From assembly GCA_030549335.1 (NCBI GenBank), contig CM060189.1:50190917-50254916 (forward strand): a stretch of 64,000 bases of DNA. The letters run 5' to 3'. The notes under the pieces are model-generated. The model was not told the DNA's origin, ran no database searches, and saw only the letters and a list, made by a program, of their open reading frames with translations. Origin of the DNA: Pontederia crassipes. Taxonomy: Eukaryota; Streptophyta; Magnoliopsida; Commelinales; Pontederiaceae. The position numbers and the translations under genes are program-made. Of the stretch, positions 51,371-62,540 are shown in pieces; the first letter of the stretch is position 1; each line of letters opens with the position of its first letter.

Positions 51371-52613
51371 TTATTTTTTTTTCTTTGAACGATTCATTCT
51401 TGAGCGCTAAAATTAATATAATACTAATCTTGATTTTTCGATTAGGTACCTGATGTCATGCGGATAAGTTGATGTCCTATGAGCATCTTACTTGAAATTG
51501 CCGGAGGAGAAACGTCCGTCGTCAATTGACGCAAGAGAAGGAGAAAAATAATTTCCTTCTCTCTCTTTAAGTTTAGTCGGCCAACTTCTTATTTATAAGA
51601 TTTATAAATCATTAGTTTAACTTTAACTATAATATCTAATTTCTCTCAAATTTAATCCTTTTTTTATCTCTTTAACTAAGAGAGATTTATCCCAATTTAA
51701 ATAAATTCCGAAATTATTTAAATATCCCATCATTAATCAAATCCCTCTCCAATTTTCCTTTATATTTTCGGAATTATTTAATTTTATAATATTTTATCAT
51801 CTAATTTTCAAATTAAAATAATAATAAATATTATTTTAATGATTAAAATATTTTAAGCCATAAAATTCTCAATCCTATCCTACGTGGAAATCCTATATCC
51901 ATTAATATATCTTTTAGATCTCAAATCAAATTAAAATTCCTAATCTCAATCTAATTATGATTTCCACTCTAAATGGGATTTAAATTTTTCTTCAATCCAT
52001 CAAACACTCTAATTGAATTATAAAATTACTATATTACCCTTGATAAAATCGTGGGGTGTTACATATAGTTTTCTTTCCTTGAGGTAGATCAACCAATTCC
52101 TGAGTTTAAATGTTATCCAAAGCAATTAACTTCTCATTCATAGCTTGAACCCATTTTGGATCTTTGAATGCTTGTTTATAGGAAAACTTCTGATAGTGTT
52201 ATGAGAAAAGCCCTATAATGAGCTGTACAAGCCTTATATGAGATGTAATTCTATAGAGAATATGTGATATTATCAACTTGAACACAAGAAACCACACAAG
52301 GTTTTGCCCTCTTATCAAACTTATCAGTAATGAGTTTGTTAATTACATAGCACAGACATCCTAACACCTTTAAATGACTGTAATCAAAAGCCTATTTGAA
52401 AACCAATTCATAAGGTGGGAGATTACTTAAAACTTTCAAAAGTAATCTGTTTATAATGTGTACTACAACTTGTATTGAATCTTCCTAGAATTTTAGAGGT
52501 AAAGATGACTGAATAAAATAGCCCTAGCAACATCTTTACTGAAATAAAGTGATAAAAAGGGTTGACATGGGAAACAAATGAGAGAGAAATTGATAAGACA
52601 TAGTGCCCAAAAC

Positions 52614-53077
52614 TAGGGCTGGAAATAAGTTGAGCCGTTCGTGAGCAACTCGTGGCTCGGTCTATTTTTGGCCTAGCTCGACTCGGCCTATTATCAAAAT
52701 AAGCCATGCTGAAATATTAAATATTATAATTTGTAAACCTTCATCTTTTAAATCTTCAATTTTGAGTTCAATATTACTATTTTTATTATATGTTTAGAAA
52801 AAAATATATTAGTGGTGTCTCTTTTATTTATTTCGTATATATTATTCCTTTAATAAATAAGATTTATTATATTTAATCTAGTATATCATCAAAAAAATAT
52901 TTAGCTTAACCGGCTAATAAGCTAGACTAGGCATTAAAAGTTAATCAAACAAGCCAGACTAAGTTTATATTCATGACTTGTCACAGGCTATAGGCCAGGC
53001 TTAAATATTTTTATTTTGTAACAGACTTGGCCTATTTAAGTGGAAGCCTAGCTCGGCCTAGCTCGTGTCCAGCCCTA
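52614..53077. mobile_element. hAT MITE, 464 bp
   Basis: The termini are TAGGGCTGGA and TCCAGCCCTA, flanked by CCCAAAAC (52606-52613) and CCCAAAAT (53078-53085), an 8-bp duplication with one mismatch. The ends carry GAGC, CTCGGC and CTCG words, as in a widespread plant hAT MITE type, and the centre is AT-rich. Confidence 0.9.
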
Positions 53078-53085
53078 CCCAAAAT

Positions 53086-54671
53086 AAAAAAAAGGATGGA
53101 AAGCATATAAGAAGAGAGAGAGATAAGCTGAGAAAGAAGAATAAAACAAAGGGAAAAAGGGAAAAGTGGAAAAGAGTTTCACAGCCAATCAAGAGAGAGA
53201 AAAGAATGTGGAGAGAGAAACGAGGTTTGGCCGAAGTCATGGAGAGATGAAATAAAGAAAAAACTAACAAGTTTAACTTTATCGCGAGTAGAGAATTTTC
53301 GATTTCATTTATTATTTTCTTCTTGACAAAAAAATCATTTTATCAAATTTCTCGGAGTTGAGAAAATAAAAAGAAAAAAATTAGTGAGGGAAAGAATCGA
53401 GAATTGTATTTTACATATTAGCATTTTTATTTATTGGTCAATATTGATTCTATTGCAATTGTTATTATTTTAATATAATTGATTGTTTGTATTAGTCGTT
53501 GATTGGTCTTGGTCAGATTATTATACTATTAAAATATTATCATATCTGAATATAATATCATCTTACCAGATCATATGTCATCATACTTGATCATATTTTG
53601 TTAGCATATCCAATCTTGTCATTGATTATAATATTGGTCTTTTTGATTAGGTCGTTCTTTACCTAAATTAAATTGTTAAAAGATAGACATCTTATGTAAA
53701 TAAGATAAAAGTCAAAACTAATGGGTCTTCATGTTCTTTGATTGCCTTCAAGTCGCTAGGCTATATTGTTATTGAATTGAATGAGGCCGATGTCATCTTC
53801 TAAAGAAGCTATGATTGTCATGTGTTTGGTCATGGTCCCCCGCCATTCACGAACTATTGTTAGCTCTATTGTTATTAAATGACTTGTCGTGGGTTGATCT
53901 CCAATTGGTCTATATAAAAGAGGTATGGAGTTTTCCTTAATTGATTAAGTGATCCTCATTGAATTGGATAACTCCGAACATTATATATTGAATTGAATCG
54001 AATTAAAATTGAATTGCATGGAATTGAATCATAGTCATTTAGATATATTGGCATTGAGTTGACAATTGTGATTGCACTATTGAATTGAATTATTATTAGC
54101 CAATGACCATTGATTATTGAATTGAAAATTATTAATTGAACATTGATTATTGACCAGACAATTGATATTTGTTATTTGAAAATTATTATTGATTTATATT
54201 GATTTATTTTATCATAACGTGATATATTGCTCATATAGATAAATTATTATATAGTTAATTGATTATTGTATTGATTGCTGAATTGACTCATCATTGATCA
54301 TATCATATTTTCTATTGAGCATATTGATTGTCTATTAGATCATACATACTGAGTATTTTTGTACTCATGAATATTTTCCTGTACGGGATCCGTGCAAGTG
54401 AGAGAGTTTTGATAGAGGATGGTTTTGTAGGTAGCCATACTTTGCACATGGAACTAGATTGAATTACCTAATTTTTTATTTCTGCATTTATTAGAATTGT
54501 GAATTTATTGATATTTTAGTATTTTGAATATTATGGATTATTAGCTATCATTATTAAATTATTTTTGCACTTTATAAATTTTATTTCAAAAAATTATGTT
54601 ATGAAAGATTGTATAGCGTCTCTAGAACGATCCTGAGTACGTGAAAGTAACGTGGGTCTCGAGGCGTTACA
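53086..54671 (-). mobile_element. Partial large LTR, reversed
   Basis: The right end GAGGCGTTACA (54671) is the reverse of TGTAACGCCTC. 54370-54440 (GGGATCCGTGCAAGTGAGAG) matches the GGATCCGTACAAGTGATG region of the 24224 LTR, and the GA-rich tract at 53086-53250 matches the CT-rich tract of the 48953 LTR in reverse. Its other end was not found and seems lost next to the hAT MITE. Confidence 0.5.
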
Positions 54672-55485
54672 AAAAAAAGACCCCAAGTGTCTAGATGATT
54701 TTTTCCAATAACAAAAGAGGAAAGTGAGTTTGTCACCATAGGACATACACTACAATGTGAAGTCATATGCACTTGAATATATAATCCAATTTAGAGAACT
54801 ATCAAAATGAGCATTATTGTCTGCAATACCTGCCATGTTCACACTGTGATCGAACCCTTGATCTTTATTCATTAATTGCATTAAGTACTTATGTTGCTCT
54901 TCAGTAAATGGAAATGATTTCTTGGGATCAGAAGAAGCTTTATTTTATCTGTTTCACTTGACTGTTGAACTGAATTAGCTGAATTCATAGACTCATTTCT
55001 GCTTGTGAATTTGAAATTGGAAGGATAACCAATGATCTTGTAGCATTGTGACTTTCTATGACCTTGTTTCTTGCAAAACTCACATGTAACACTAGGATCT
55101 CGTTTCTACTTTCCATTATTAAACTATTATTTAGGAGCTAATAAATCCATTTGATCGATTTCAACTTGAATTCCCCTTTTTTTGTATATGTTCTTCTCCA
55201 ATCAAGAGTGAATAAGCTTGATTTCTTGAAGGTAGAGGATTCATTAATAGTATTTGAGACCTAGCATGATTATAATCTTCATTTAACCCCATAAGAAATA
55301 TGTGTAGATTATTTTTTGACTCAAATAATCATTGTAATCCTTCAGCACATCCAACGGAGGCAATTAAGGAATTATGATATTCAATTCCTCCCACACATTC
55401 TTCAATTTAGTGAAGTATTTTGCGATTGATAAAGACCTTGCTTTAGATGATAAATCTCATTATCAACTGAATGGACTTGCATAGA

Positions 55486-57203
55486 CACTACAAGAAAATC
55501 GCGATTTTCCGACGGATAATTTTCGACGGTTCTAAATCCGTCACAATTTGCGACGGATTTTTCGACGATTCCGTTTCCGACGGATATTTCGACGGTTATG
55601 ACCGTCGGAAATAATTTATATTATTATTTAATTTTTTGACGATTATGAACGTCCATATTTCCGACGGATATCCATCCGTCGTAATTTCTGACGACTTTTC
55701 CGACGGTTACGACCGTCGGAAATAAAAAATTAAATTATGTATTTTTTATATTATTATTAAATTTTTTCGATGGATTTTCCGACGGTCATGACCGTCGAAA
55801 ATAAAAAAAATAATTATATAATTTATTATATTATTATTTAATTTTTTGACGATTAGGAACGTCGATATTTTCGACGGATATCCATCCGTCGCAAAATCCG
55901 CCGCAATTTCCGAAGGTCGTAACCGTCGGTAAATGTATAATAATATCATATAAAAAGTATTTTATTAATATAATTAGCGACGGTCCAAACCGTCGCAATT
56001 ACCGACGGTTTTGGCCGTCGGTAACGATTACCGACGGTTCAAACCGTCGGTAAAATAAAAAAAAATATTATATATAACTAAATATATTTTCGACGGTCAC
56101 AAACGTCGGTAAATATAAAAATATTTAATATTTATGTTTTCGACGGCCGAAATCGTCGGTAATTAAAATTTCGTTATCCCGCTTTTTCTTTTTCTTTTCC
56201 CGCTTTCTTTCCACTTTTTCCCTTTATATATATTCCTCCTCCCTCTTCTCTCTCTCCCTCCCCCCTCCACTCCTCTCTCTCTCCCTCATCTCCTCTCTCT
56301 CTCTCCCGGCGGCGAGCACCCTCTCCCACGTCGGACGCCGACGACCCTCTCCCGCGCCGGCGTATCTCTCTCTCTCCCGCTCCGCGCCGGCGTCTCTCTC
56401 TCTCCGGCCAAAGGCCGATGTCGGCCGGATCCGGCCCCCAGCAGCCGATCGACCGACTGGCGGCGGGATCCAGCCTCCAGCGGCCAGATCGGCCGTCGGG
56501 CGTTCGGATCCGGCCGCCTGGCGGCGGATCAGCCTCCAACGGCCGCCTGGCGGCGGATCTGACCTCCTGGCAGGGGATTCGGCCTCCAGCGGCCGGATCG
56601 GCCGCCGGGCATTCGGATCCGGCCGTCGGGCGTTCGGATTTGGCCGCCTAGCGGCGGATCGACCGCCGGGCGTTCGGATTCGGCCGCCTAGCGGCGGATA
56701 GCTGGCGACGGATCTGTCCCCAGCGGCCGGATCGACCGGCTTGCGGCTCGATCCGGCCGCTAATTTTTTTTATATTTAAAAAATTATTTGCAACGGTTGC
56801 GACCGTCCAAAGATCGACGGTTGCGATGCCCGTCCAAAATTTTGACAGTTGCGACGGCTCGAACCGCCGGCCTTTTCCGGCGGTTGCAATCGTCGGAAAT
56901 TTCGACGGTTCGGACCGCCGGCCTTTTCCGGCGGTTGCAACCGTCGCAAATATCGACGGTTCGAATCGCCGGGGACTTTTTCGGCGGTTGCAACCGTCAG
57001 AAAATTTCGACTGGTCGAACCGCCGGGGACTGTTCCGACGGCCAGAACCGTCGATATTTTTGACGAATTTTTTTCAACCGTCGCAAATCCGTTTGCGACG
57101 TGCGTTTTTTCGACGGATCGATTCCGACTGAAAAACCGTCGGTAATTGCGTTATCGACGGTTTTCAAGCTGATTACCGACGGTCCGGCATTTTTCTAGCA
57201 GTG
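55486..57203. mobile_element. Non-autonomous CACTA transposon, 1.72 kb
   Basis: The left end is CACTACAAGAAAATCG and the right end TTTTTCTAGCAGTG, flanked by AGA on both sides (55483-55485 and 57204-57206). Almost the whole element is built of CGACGG/CCGTCG pairs such as GACGGTTATGACCGTCGG, with GC-rich blocks of CCGGATCGGCC words at 56410-56760 and a CT-rich stretch at 56240-56400. ORFs in it are repeat-based. There is no transposase. Confidence 0.93.
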
Positions 57204-57733
57204 AGAGTTGCGCTTTTGAAAATTTTCTTTAATCTAATCAAATGACATGCACACTTTGACTATAAGAGACTTTACTGATTAAACCCTTTGTTGTGGTACT
57301 CACAATCCACAAAAGTACCCAATGAATTGCATCTTTTTCATAGAAAGTGCAAATTCGTCTCAACCCCATGTGGAAGAGACATCAACAAAAATATGTTTAT
57401 TATTGGCCAACAACGCATTATACATTGCATTACTCCATTCAGAATAGTTATTTGATCCAGTTAATTGATCCAAGATCATGACTAAACTAGGAGTATTTGA
57501 AAGACTTAAGAACAAAGGATTCATAATGTCCATGCTAATTCATGTATAAGAAGAACCAGAACCAGCTGCAGAAAAAAATACTAGAAGTCATCTTCGAAAA
57601 AATGCTTTTCTAAAGTAGATCGAAAACACAGGAATAAACACCCAAAACCGATCTTAAGATTCAGATCTGAAACCAGCTAGAAAACCTCAATCCAGCTTTT
57701 AAGAGATTAAGAGATCAGATCTGAAATCTTGTA

Positions 57734-57750
57734 GCCATGCTCTGATACCA
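57734..57750 (-). other. Copia primer-binding site
   Basis: On the minus strand TGGTATCAGAGCATGGC directly follows the LTR and matches the 3' end of plant initiator methionine tRNA, the usual Copia primer. Confidence 0.85.
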
Positions 57751-58201
57751 TGTTAAAATTAAAGATGAAGCTCCAAGTTGATCTACCACAAGCCCAACAC
57801 AAGAGAATAGGGAAGTGGGAGAGAAGAGACAACGATATCAATTCATTCAGAATGATTAAAAACCTCCTCTGCTTGGGAAACATTGATATATTTTATTTTG
57901 ATCAAACACATGCATCATATTTTGATTTGAATTACACCATGAAACTTAACAACCAACCATTCATGATAACTACACATTGAGAACTTGATGTTTTTTCCAC
58001 TTACAGCACTCACCCTATTTATATCAAACCCAATGCGCGCACCTTTGATTAACTGTGCAAGCCATGCAAACAAAACGCACCATGTACTACTTGCATCAAA
58101 CTAGATACCTCAATTCCCTACTTCACGTTAAAAAATAAGAGAACACCTGTGAGATACATCTCTGACTGTGCCATTGAGATAAAAAATTCTGATCCCTAAC
58201 A
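57751..58201 (-). repeat. 5' LTR of the interrupted Copia element, 451 bp
   Basis: On the minus strand it reads TGTTAGGGATC to AATTTTAACA, with a TTTGATATAAATA TATA-type box inside, and is followed at once by the primer-binding site. A partner 3' LTR was not found in the window. Confidence 0.82.
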
Positions 58202-58352
58202 CTTTCTTTTTCAATACTGGCCATCATCTGCAAATTTTTACCCGTCAAAATAGTTTCCAGTTATATAAGATCAAGCCCAACGAAAGATGTGTAAGCATGA
58301 AGCTTAATCAACTGCTATATACATGTTCCACAGGATTCATCAACTATATACC

Positions 58353-58634
58353 TCCTCCTCAGTTGATGCATGGATCATCTCCAGAATGTACACCTGTTTC
58401 ACAAATGTATAAGATAATGCATAACCAAAAGGAATGAATCAGAATTAATATTCAAATCTCAAGTAGAATGAAGAATTATTGTTACAGATTGCACCTATGC
58501 TCTTCAGTTGATGGATCATTTCCAAAATGTACACGGCCTGTTTCTTTAAGAGAACACAAAAGAAACAAAATGAATTAATCAGAATTCAGAGTGGAATCTC
58601 CAATAGAATGTATGAGAATTATTCTTACAGATTA
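58353..58634. repeat. Diverged tandem duplication (about 140-bp units) at the 3' end of the PGG gene
   Basis: The block at 58353-58490 and the block at about 58493-58634 share TCAGTTGATG, GGATCAT, CCA.AATGTACAC, AATCAGAATT and GAATTATT.TTACAGATT in the same order. The second copy runs into the stop codon of the PGG gene, so the duplicated unit is mostly its 3' UTR. Confidence 0.65.
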
Positions 58635-59717
58635 CGTAGTTCTTTTTTTCTTAGGCGGCTTGAGAAGTTTTGAGAAATATGTAGAGCGGATCATATCAAC
58701 CAGCAAAGGGAACTGCTGCCCTACAAATAAGCTCACAGGCACACATGCTAGAAGAGCAATCGGAAGCCAGACCCATTTTAATCTGTGAACAAGGAGCAGG
58801 TGAAGAGCTGCTCCGAAGGCTACGATCATCGTCGCAATGGATAAGAAGAGCATGACGAGGCCGATGATGAGCTTCCTCGGCAAGGACTCCAGGAAATCGT
58901 CCTCCGCGTAGCGCGAGGTGAGCATGCCGAGGAACATGAGGACCGAGGTGGTCGAGGAGAAGAGCGCGAGCGCGTCGCACGCCGCGAAGACCAGGAAAGC
59001 CTGTTCGTCCAGGAAATTGGGCACCCCGTCGATGTTGTTCCCTCCCGGCGACGTGAACGCCGCGGCGAACACCACCGTGACGATGAGCGCGGCCACGACC
59101 GAGCACGACGTGGCGGTGCTCTTCATCCACTCCTCCCCGTCCTTGACCAGCTTCTTGTGCTGCGCAGTGAAGTGCTCCCTGGGGGTCTCGTAGTTTGATT
59201 CCTCCTCTTGCAGCGACGGGTGGACGAGGTGTTCCACAGCCTGAAATTTTCAAGACAAATCAGATATCTGGTAGGAATGCATGCATGCATGGCGTTGATC
59301 GCGTACGTACATACGTACCTTGAACCACTGCAGCTCTCTTTGCATCTGCAGGGCTGCGCCGGCGACTCGGCGCGAAGGGCTCAACTTTCCAGCCAAGTGC
59401 AAGATGTTCTTGTTGGCGTCGCGGTGATCCTTGAAGGTTTCGACCCACTGCTTGACGAGGACGTGCTCGTGCAGGAGGCTGACGACCTCCTCGTTGCGGA
59501 ACATGACGGCGCGCTGGAAGATGTTGAGGCCCTCGTCGTCGAGGGTCATGATGGAAGGAGGATAGACGTTTATGATCTCCTTGACGAGCTCGTGGTTCCC
59601 CCGTCAGCGCCCTCAGTATGTCGTGGGCATCGTCGTCGCTCCAGTCCACACGGCAGCACATGATTCTGGACAGTTTTGCGTTGTGGATGTGTCTCAAGGT
59701 TGGCACTGTCATCCGGG
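58632..59717 (-). pseudogene. Ankyrin/PGG-domain membrane protein (ACD6/ITN1-type), 3' part with a frame disruption
   Basis: Two minus-strand exons are seen: 59319-59717 and 58632-59240, joined by a 78-bp GT-AG intron (LQWFK, then AVEHLVHPS). The second exon holds the PGG domain (EEWMKSTATSC, AAAFTSPGG) and four predicted membrane segments, and ends KKKRTT. The first exon holds the last ankyrin-type region (HIHNAKLSRIMC, LNIFQRAVMFRN, NKNILHLAGKL). Its frame is broken once, at the C run 59598-59602: four bases instead of five would keep ALTG and NHELVKE in one frame. The 5' edge of this exon looks like a splice acceptor (TGATCAG), but no upstream ankyrin exon is found up to 64000. Proteins of this family act at the plasma membrane or ER in defence and salt or ABA signalling. 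It is either a truncated pseudogene or a gene with a very long first intron and a sequencing error. Confidence 0.8.
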
Positions 59718-60298
59718 CTGATCAATAAAAGAAAATTGCAACTTTTTTTTATATAATAGTCAAATTCGGATTCGATATAATTTTATGTCTATTTTCTTAT
59801 ATAAAAAGTAATTAGTCTACTGTACATTATACTCATGCATAGATATTATTTTTATCAGCTTTGCTTAACTATCCCATTCATTCTTTTAAGTATTTTATAC
59901 TGAATTATTTCATAGCTTCATCAATGGTCACACTCTTGAGGAGATAGAGATTCAGACAATAGATCTAAGTAGGATGATTAAAATTTTTGTCCTTTTCTTT
60001 TTTGTCACTCCAGTACACCCAATTTACATAAAGTTAATAGTTGAAATCTCACAGTTGTTTGCATACAGAGAAATCAATTGATAATTTCTCGCCTCTTTCG
60101 TTTAGTTGAAATCTCTCAGTTGTGCCCCCAAAGTTAAACCTTTCATACAATAAATATTAAAAATATATAAGTAAAATATACTGATGTTTCATATGATAGG
60201 ATCCTCATCGGGTTTTACTCCATCTAAAAAATATCCAAACTCATCCAACTTGACTAATTTTTAAAAGGGGGTTATGAGCGTACAATGCGTTATGCAAT
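59718..60298. other. AT-rich sequence upstream of the PGG exon
   Basis: It would be intron if the PGG gene continues upstream. No ankyrin-coding sequence is visible in any frame. Confidence 0.4.
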
Positions 60299-60616
60299 CA
60301 CTACACCAACAAAGCTTTTTAGGAACCAAACACATTAGTTCTTAAAACATCAATTTTAGTCTTTAATACTTTTTGAGACCAAAATATTTTGGTCCCTCGT
60401 AATCTCTATAAGTTGGTCATTAAAAATTCTTAGTGACAAAAAATTTTCCGTTAGTCCTTAAAGAATGATCTTTTAGTGACTACAAATTAAATTTTGGTTT
60501 CAAATGAATAAAAATTTGGGACTAGTATCATATTAGTCTCTAATACTTATACTTTTAAGAACCAAATATAATTGTTTCCTAAAAACTGGTCAATAAATCA
60601 TATTTTTGTTGTAGTG
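60299..60616. mobile_element. CACTA-type MITE, 318 bp
   Basis: The ends are CACTACACCAACAAA and ATTTTTGTTGTAGTG (reversed: CACTACAACAAAAAT). The flanking triplets are AAT and AAG, an imperfect duplication. Inside are GGACTA/TAGTC and GACCAAA words in both orientations. No coding sequence. Confidence 0.78.
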
Positions 60617-61041
60617 AAGATACCAAAAATTTATCTTATGGCGTAGAATATACATTTTACCTTTTTTAAAATATTAATATCGTCAAATTCTATCCACCCA
60701 ACTCCATTAGGTCAAGTTGGATTAGGTTGGATTGTGTAATTCATTCTTCTTTTTATTTTCATTGGTCATCGAATTCAACCGAGCCTGTTTGAGTATGATC
60801 ACACTAGCAATTCAGCTTTATCTAATTGAGATTGGGTTCGCATAAAATAATGGAAATTTTAGATAAAATAGTGATAATTTATCTCGATTATCTCATACCA
60901 AACGATCCCTTATAGATTATAATTTTGAGCTGTTCCTTGATTTTTAGGAAAATTGTGCCGACAGCTCAACCCGCTCGGCGCTAATAGTTATGCACATCGT
61001 CGAGTCCAACTAATCCGATAAGATTATCTTCAACTAGGTTT
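60617..61041. other. Spacer
   Basis: No gene or element can be supported. The sequence is AT-rich with one GC-richer patch near 60955-61010. Confidence 0.4.
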
Positions 61042-62060
61042 TTAATAATGACAAGTGAGACTCTCATTATTTTTTTTTTGCATTCACATATAATCGAACT
61101 TAAAATTTTGCTTAAATGATGATGAGACACTTACAATTCCACCCCAACTCCCACTCCGATTGATTTATGGATTATAACTTCTATAATGTGTCATGAGTTC
61201 GAGAACCCTACCAGGAAAGTATCCATGGTCCATGGATTCATATAATATGGAGATATATAACACGTAGTATCCTTGAGGCTCCTACCTCAGCCTCTACCCA
61301 CTTCTAATCCGATCCTAATCGATGATTATTATTTGAGCCTACGGTTTAAGTGTAACCCATCTGGTTCATAGCATCTATGTGGTTCAATACAACCATCTTC
61401 CCCTGGCTCCAACATCGTCGATCGTCTATGCCCTAGGTCGGCGTTTCTGTGCACACGATCGTCCCCAATTGCGCACTGCAGCCATCCTTCTCGACCCTCC
61501 TCATTTTGCCATTGCCCACTCGTCTGGTGATGGCAAAAAATGAGCACAACAAAGATCTATCCTGTGATGGCGCTTCTGTGTCCGAATTTTTTGTGTTCTA
61601 GTGACAGTAAACAAGATCTGTCAGGCGAAGGAGGATCGCTCACAAGAGCTTGCCAGAACCGTGAGCTTTGTCCGACGAAGGAGGATCGCTCGCGAGGGTC
61701 TATCAAGCGAATACGAACGCGAGCTCTCCCTAAACCATACGGAATTTCCAATCGCGAGCTGAGATCTATCCGACAAAGAAGATCCGCTCATCTAGGGCCA
61801 AGTAGATCTCGCCGGTGAAGGTTTGTCCAATGAACGCGAGCTCAGTCCGACGAAGGTGGCGAGCCTAGGTTGTTGATGCATGAAGAGTACGTGTTGTGCA
61901 TCGGTGACGAGAACCGTGTTGTGCGTCAGCTTGTGCGAACCGCCACGAATCAGACGAAGTTACACCTTCAAAATTGGTTTGAATCGCACACTCGAATAAC
62001 AACTGTTAATTAGGATCGGACGACATCTAAGATAGGTAGGAGTGGGTAGAAGCCCCATTA
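61042..62060 (+). repeat. Direct duplication, copy A
   Basis: It shares with copy B the blocks AATAATGACAAGT, ATGATGATGAGAC, TATCCATGGTCCATGG, GGAGATATATAACACG, TGTAACCCA, GGTTCATAGCATCTATG, AAAATGAGCACAACAAAG and AACAAGATCTGTC in the same order. Within it a shorter motif (GGCGAAGGAGGATCGCTC type) is repeated. ORFs at 61329-61818 are open but unrecognised. Confidence 0.8.
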
Positions 62061-62540
62061 AATCCATATAATTTTGTCGTAGAACTAATTCGACGGTAAG
62101 AAAAAGAAAGGTTTTGCATCATTATAAAATAGAAATGAAACTCCAAGCGAGAAGTACGAACTAGAGGCATAATATGCTGGGCATATCTGAAAACGGATAT
62201 GCAAAGTGACCATTTTGTCAATGAGTTTTCAGAGCATCTATTCGGATTCTCAATAATGACAAGTAAGACTTTTAATAACTATTTTTTACATTCACGAAAT
62301 AGAACTTAAGGTCTTACTTAAATGATGATGAGACGCTTACTATTTCACCCCAACTCCGGTTGATTTATGAATTATAACTTCTAAAAGGTGTACTCGAGTT
62401 CGAGTACCCTACCAAGGAAATATCCATGGTCCATGGCTTCATATAAGATGGAGATATATAACACGTCGTATCATGAGGCTCCTACCCAACCTCCTATCCA
62501 CTTCTGATGTCATCCGATCCTAATCGACGATTTTTATTTG

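Larger units (their letters stand above)
48953..52063 (+). mobile_element. Solo LTR, 3.1 kb, with perfect TATAG target duplication
   Basis: It begins TGTAACGCCCCGAG and ends GTGGGGTGTTACA, and is flanked on both sides by TATAG (48948-48952 and 52064-52068). It sits within the reverse transcriptase/integrase part of a Copia fossil and contains no gag or pol, which is the signature of a solo LTR left by LTR-LTR recombination. It contains a 34/36-bp tandem array (49817-50115) and a CT-rich tract (50920-51370). Size and termini suggest a Tekay/Del-type Ty3/gypsy chromovirus (inference). The exact duplication makes it the youngest of these LTRs. Confidence 0.88.
47690..58201 (-). mobile_element. 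Ty1/copia fossil interrupted by four later insertions
   Basis: Copia parts on the minus strand are the 5' LTR (57751-58201), primer-binding site (57734-57750), gag remains (about 57207-57730), protease and gag-pre-integrase region (about 54672-55482), integrase (about 52069-52605) and reverse transcriptase with the YMDD motif (48175-48948). The pieces are separated by a CACTA element (55486-57203), a partial large LTR (to 54671), a hAT MITE (52614-53077) and a solo LTR (48953-52063). The 3' part after reverse transcriptase is missing or decayed at 47690-48170. It is broken, with many interruptions besides the insertions. Confidence 0.75.

Noticed and set aside
50903-51388. 161-codon Ser/Leu/Phe-rich ORF that looks membrane-like
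   Set aside because: It is a by-product of the CT-rich tract in the solo LTR.
56174-57145. Overlapping GC-rich ORFs of 77-121 codons
   Set aside because: They are produced by CGACGG/CCGGATC repeat words of the CACTA element and lack known domains.
58696-59253. 185-codon Arg/His-rich minus-strand ORF
   Set aside because: It is a frame shadow of the GC-rich PGG exon.
61060-61130. Possible tRNA-derived SINE (B-box-like AAGTTCGATT on the minus strand, repeated in copy B)
   Set aside because: No convincing A box, tail or target duplication could be found.
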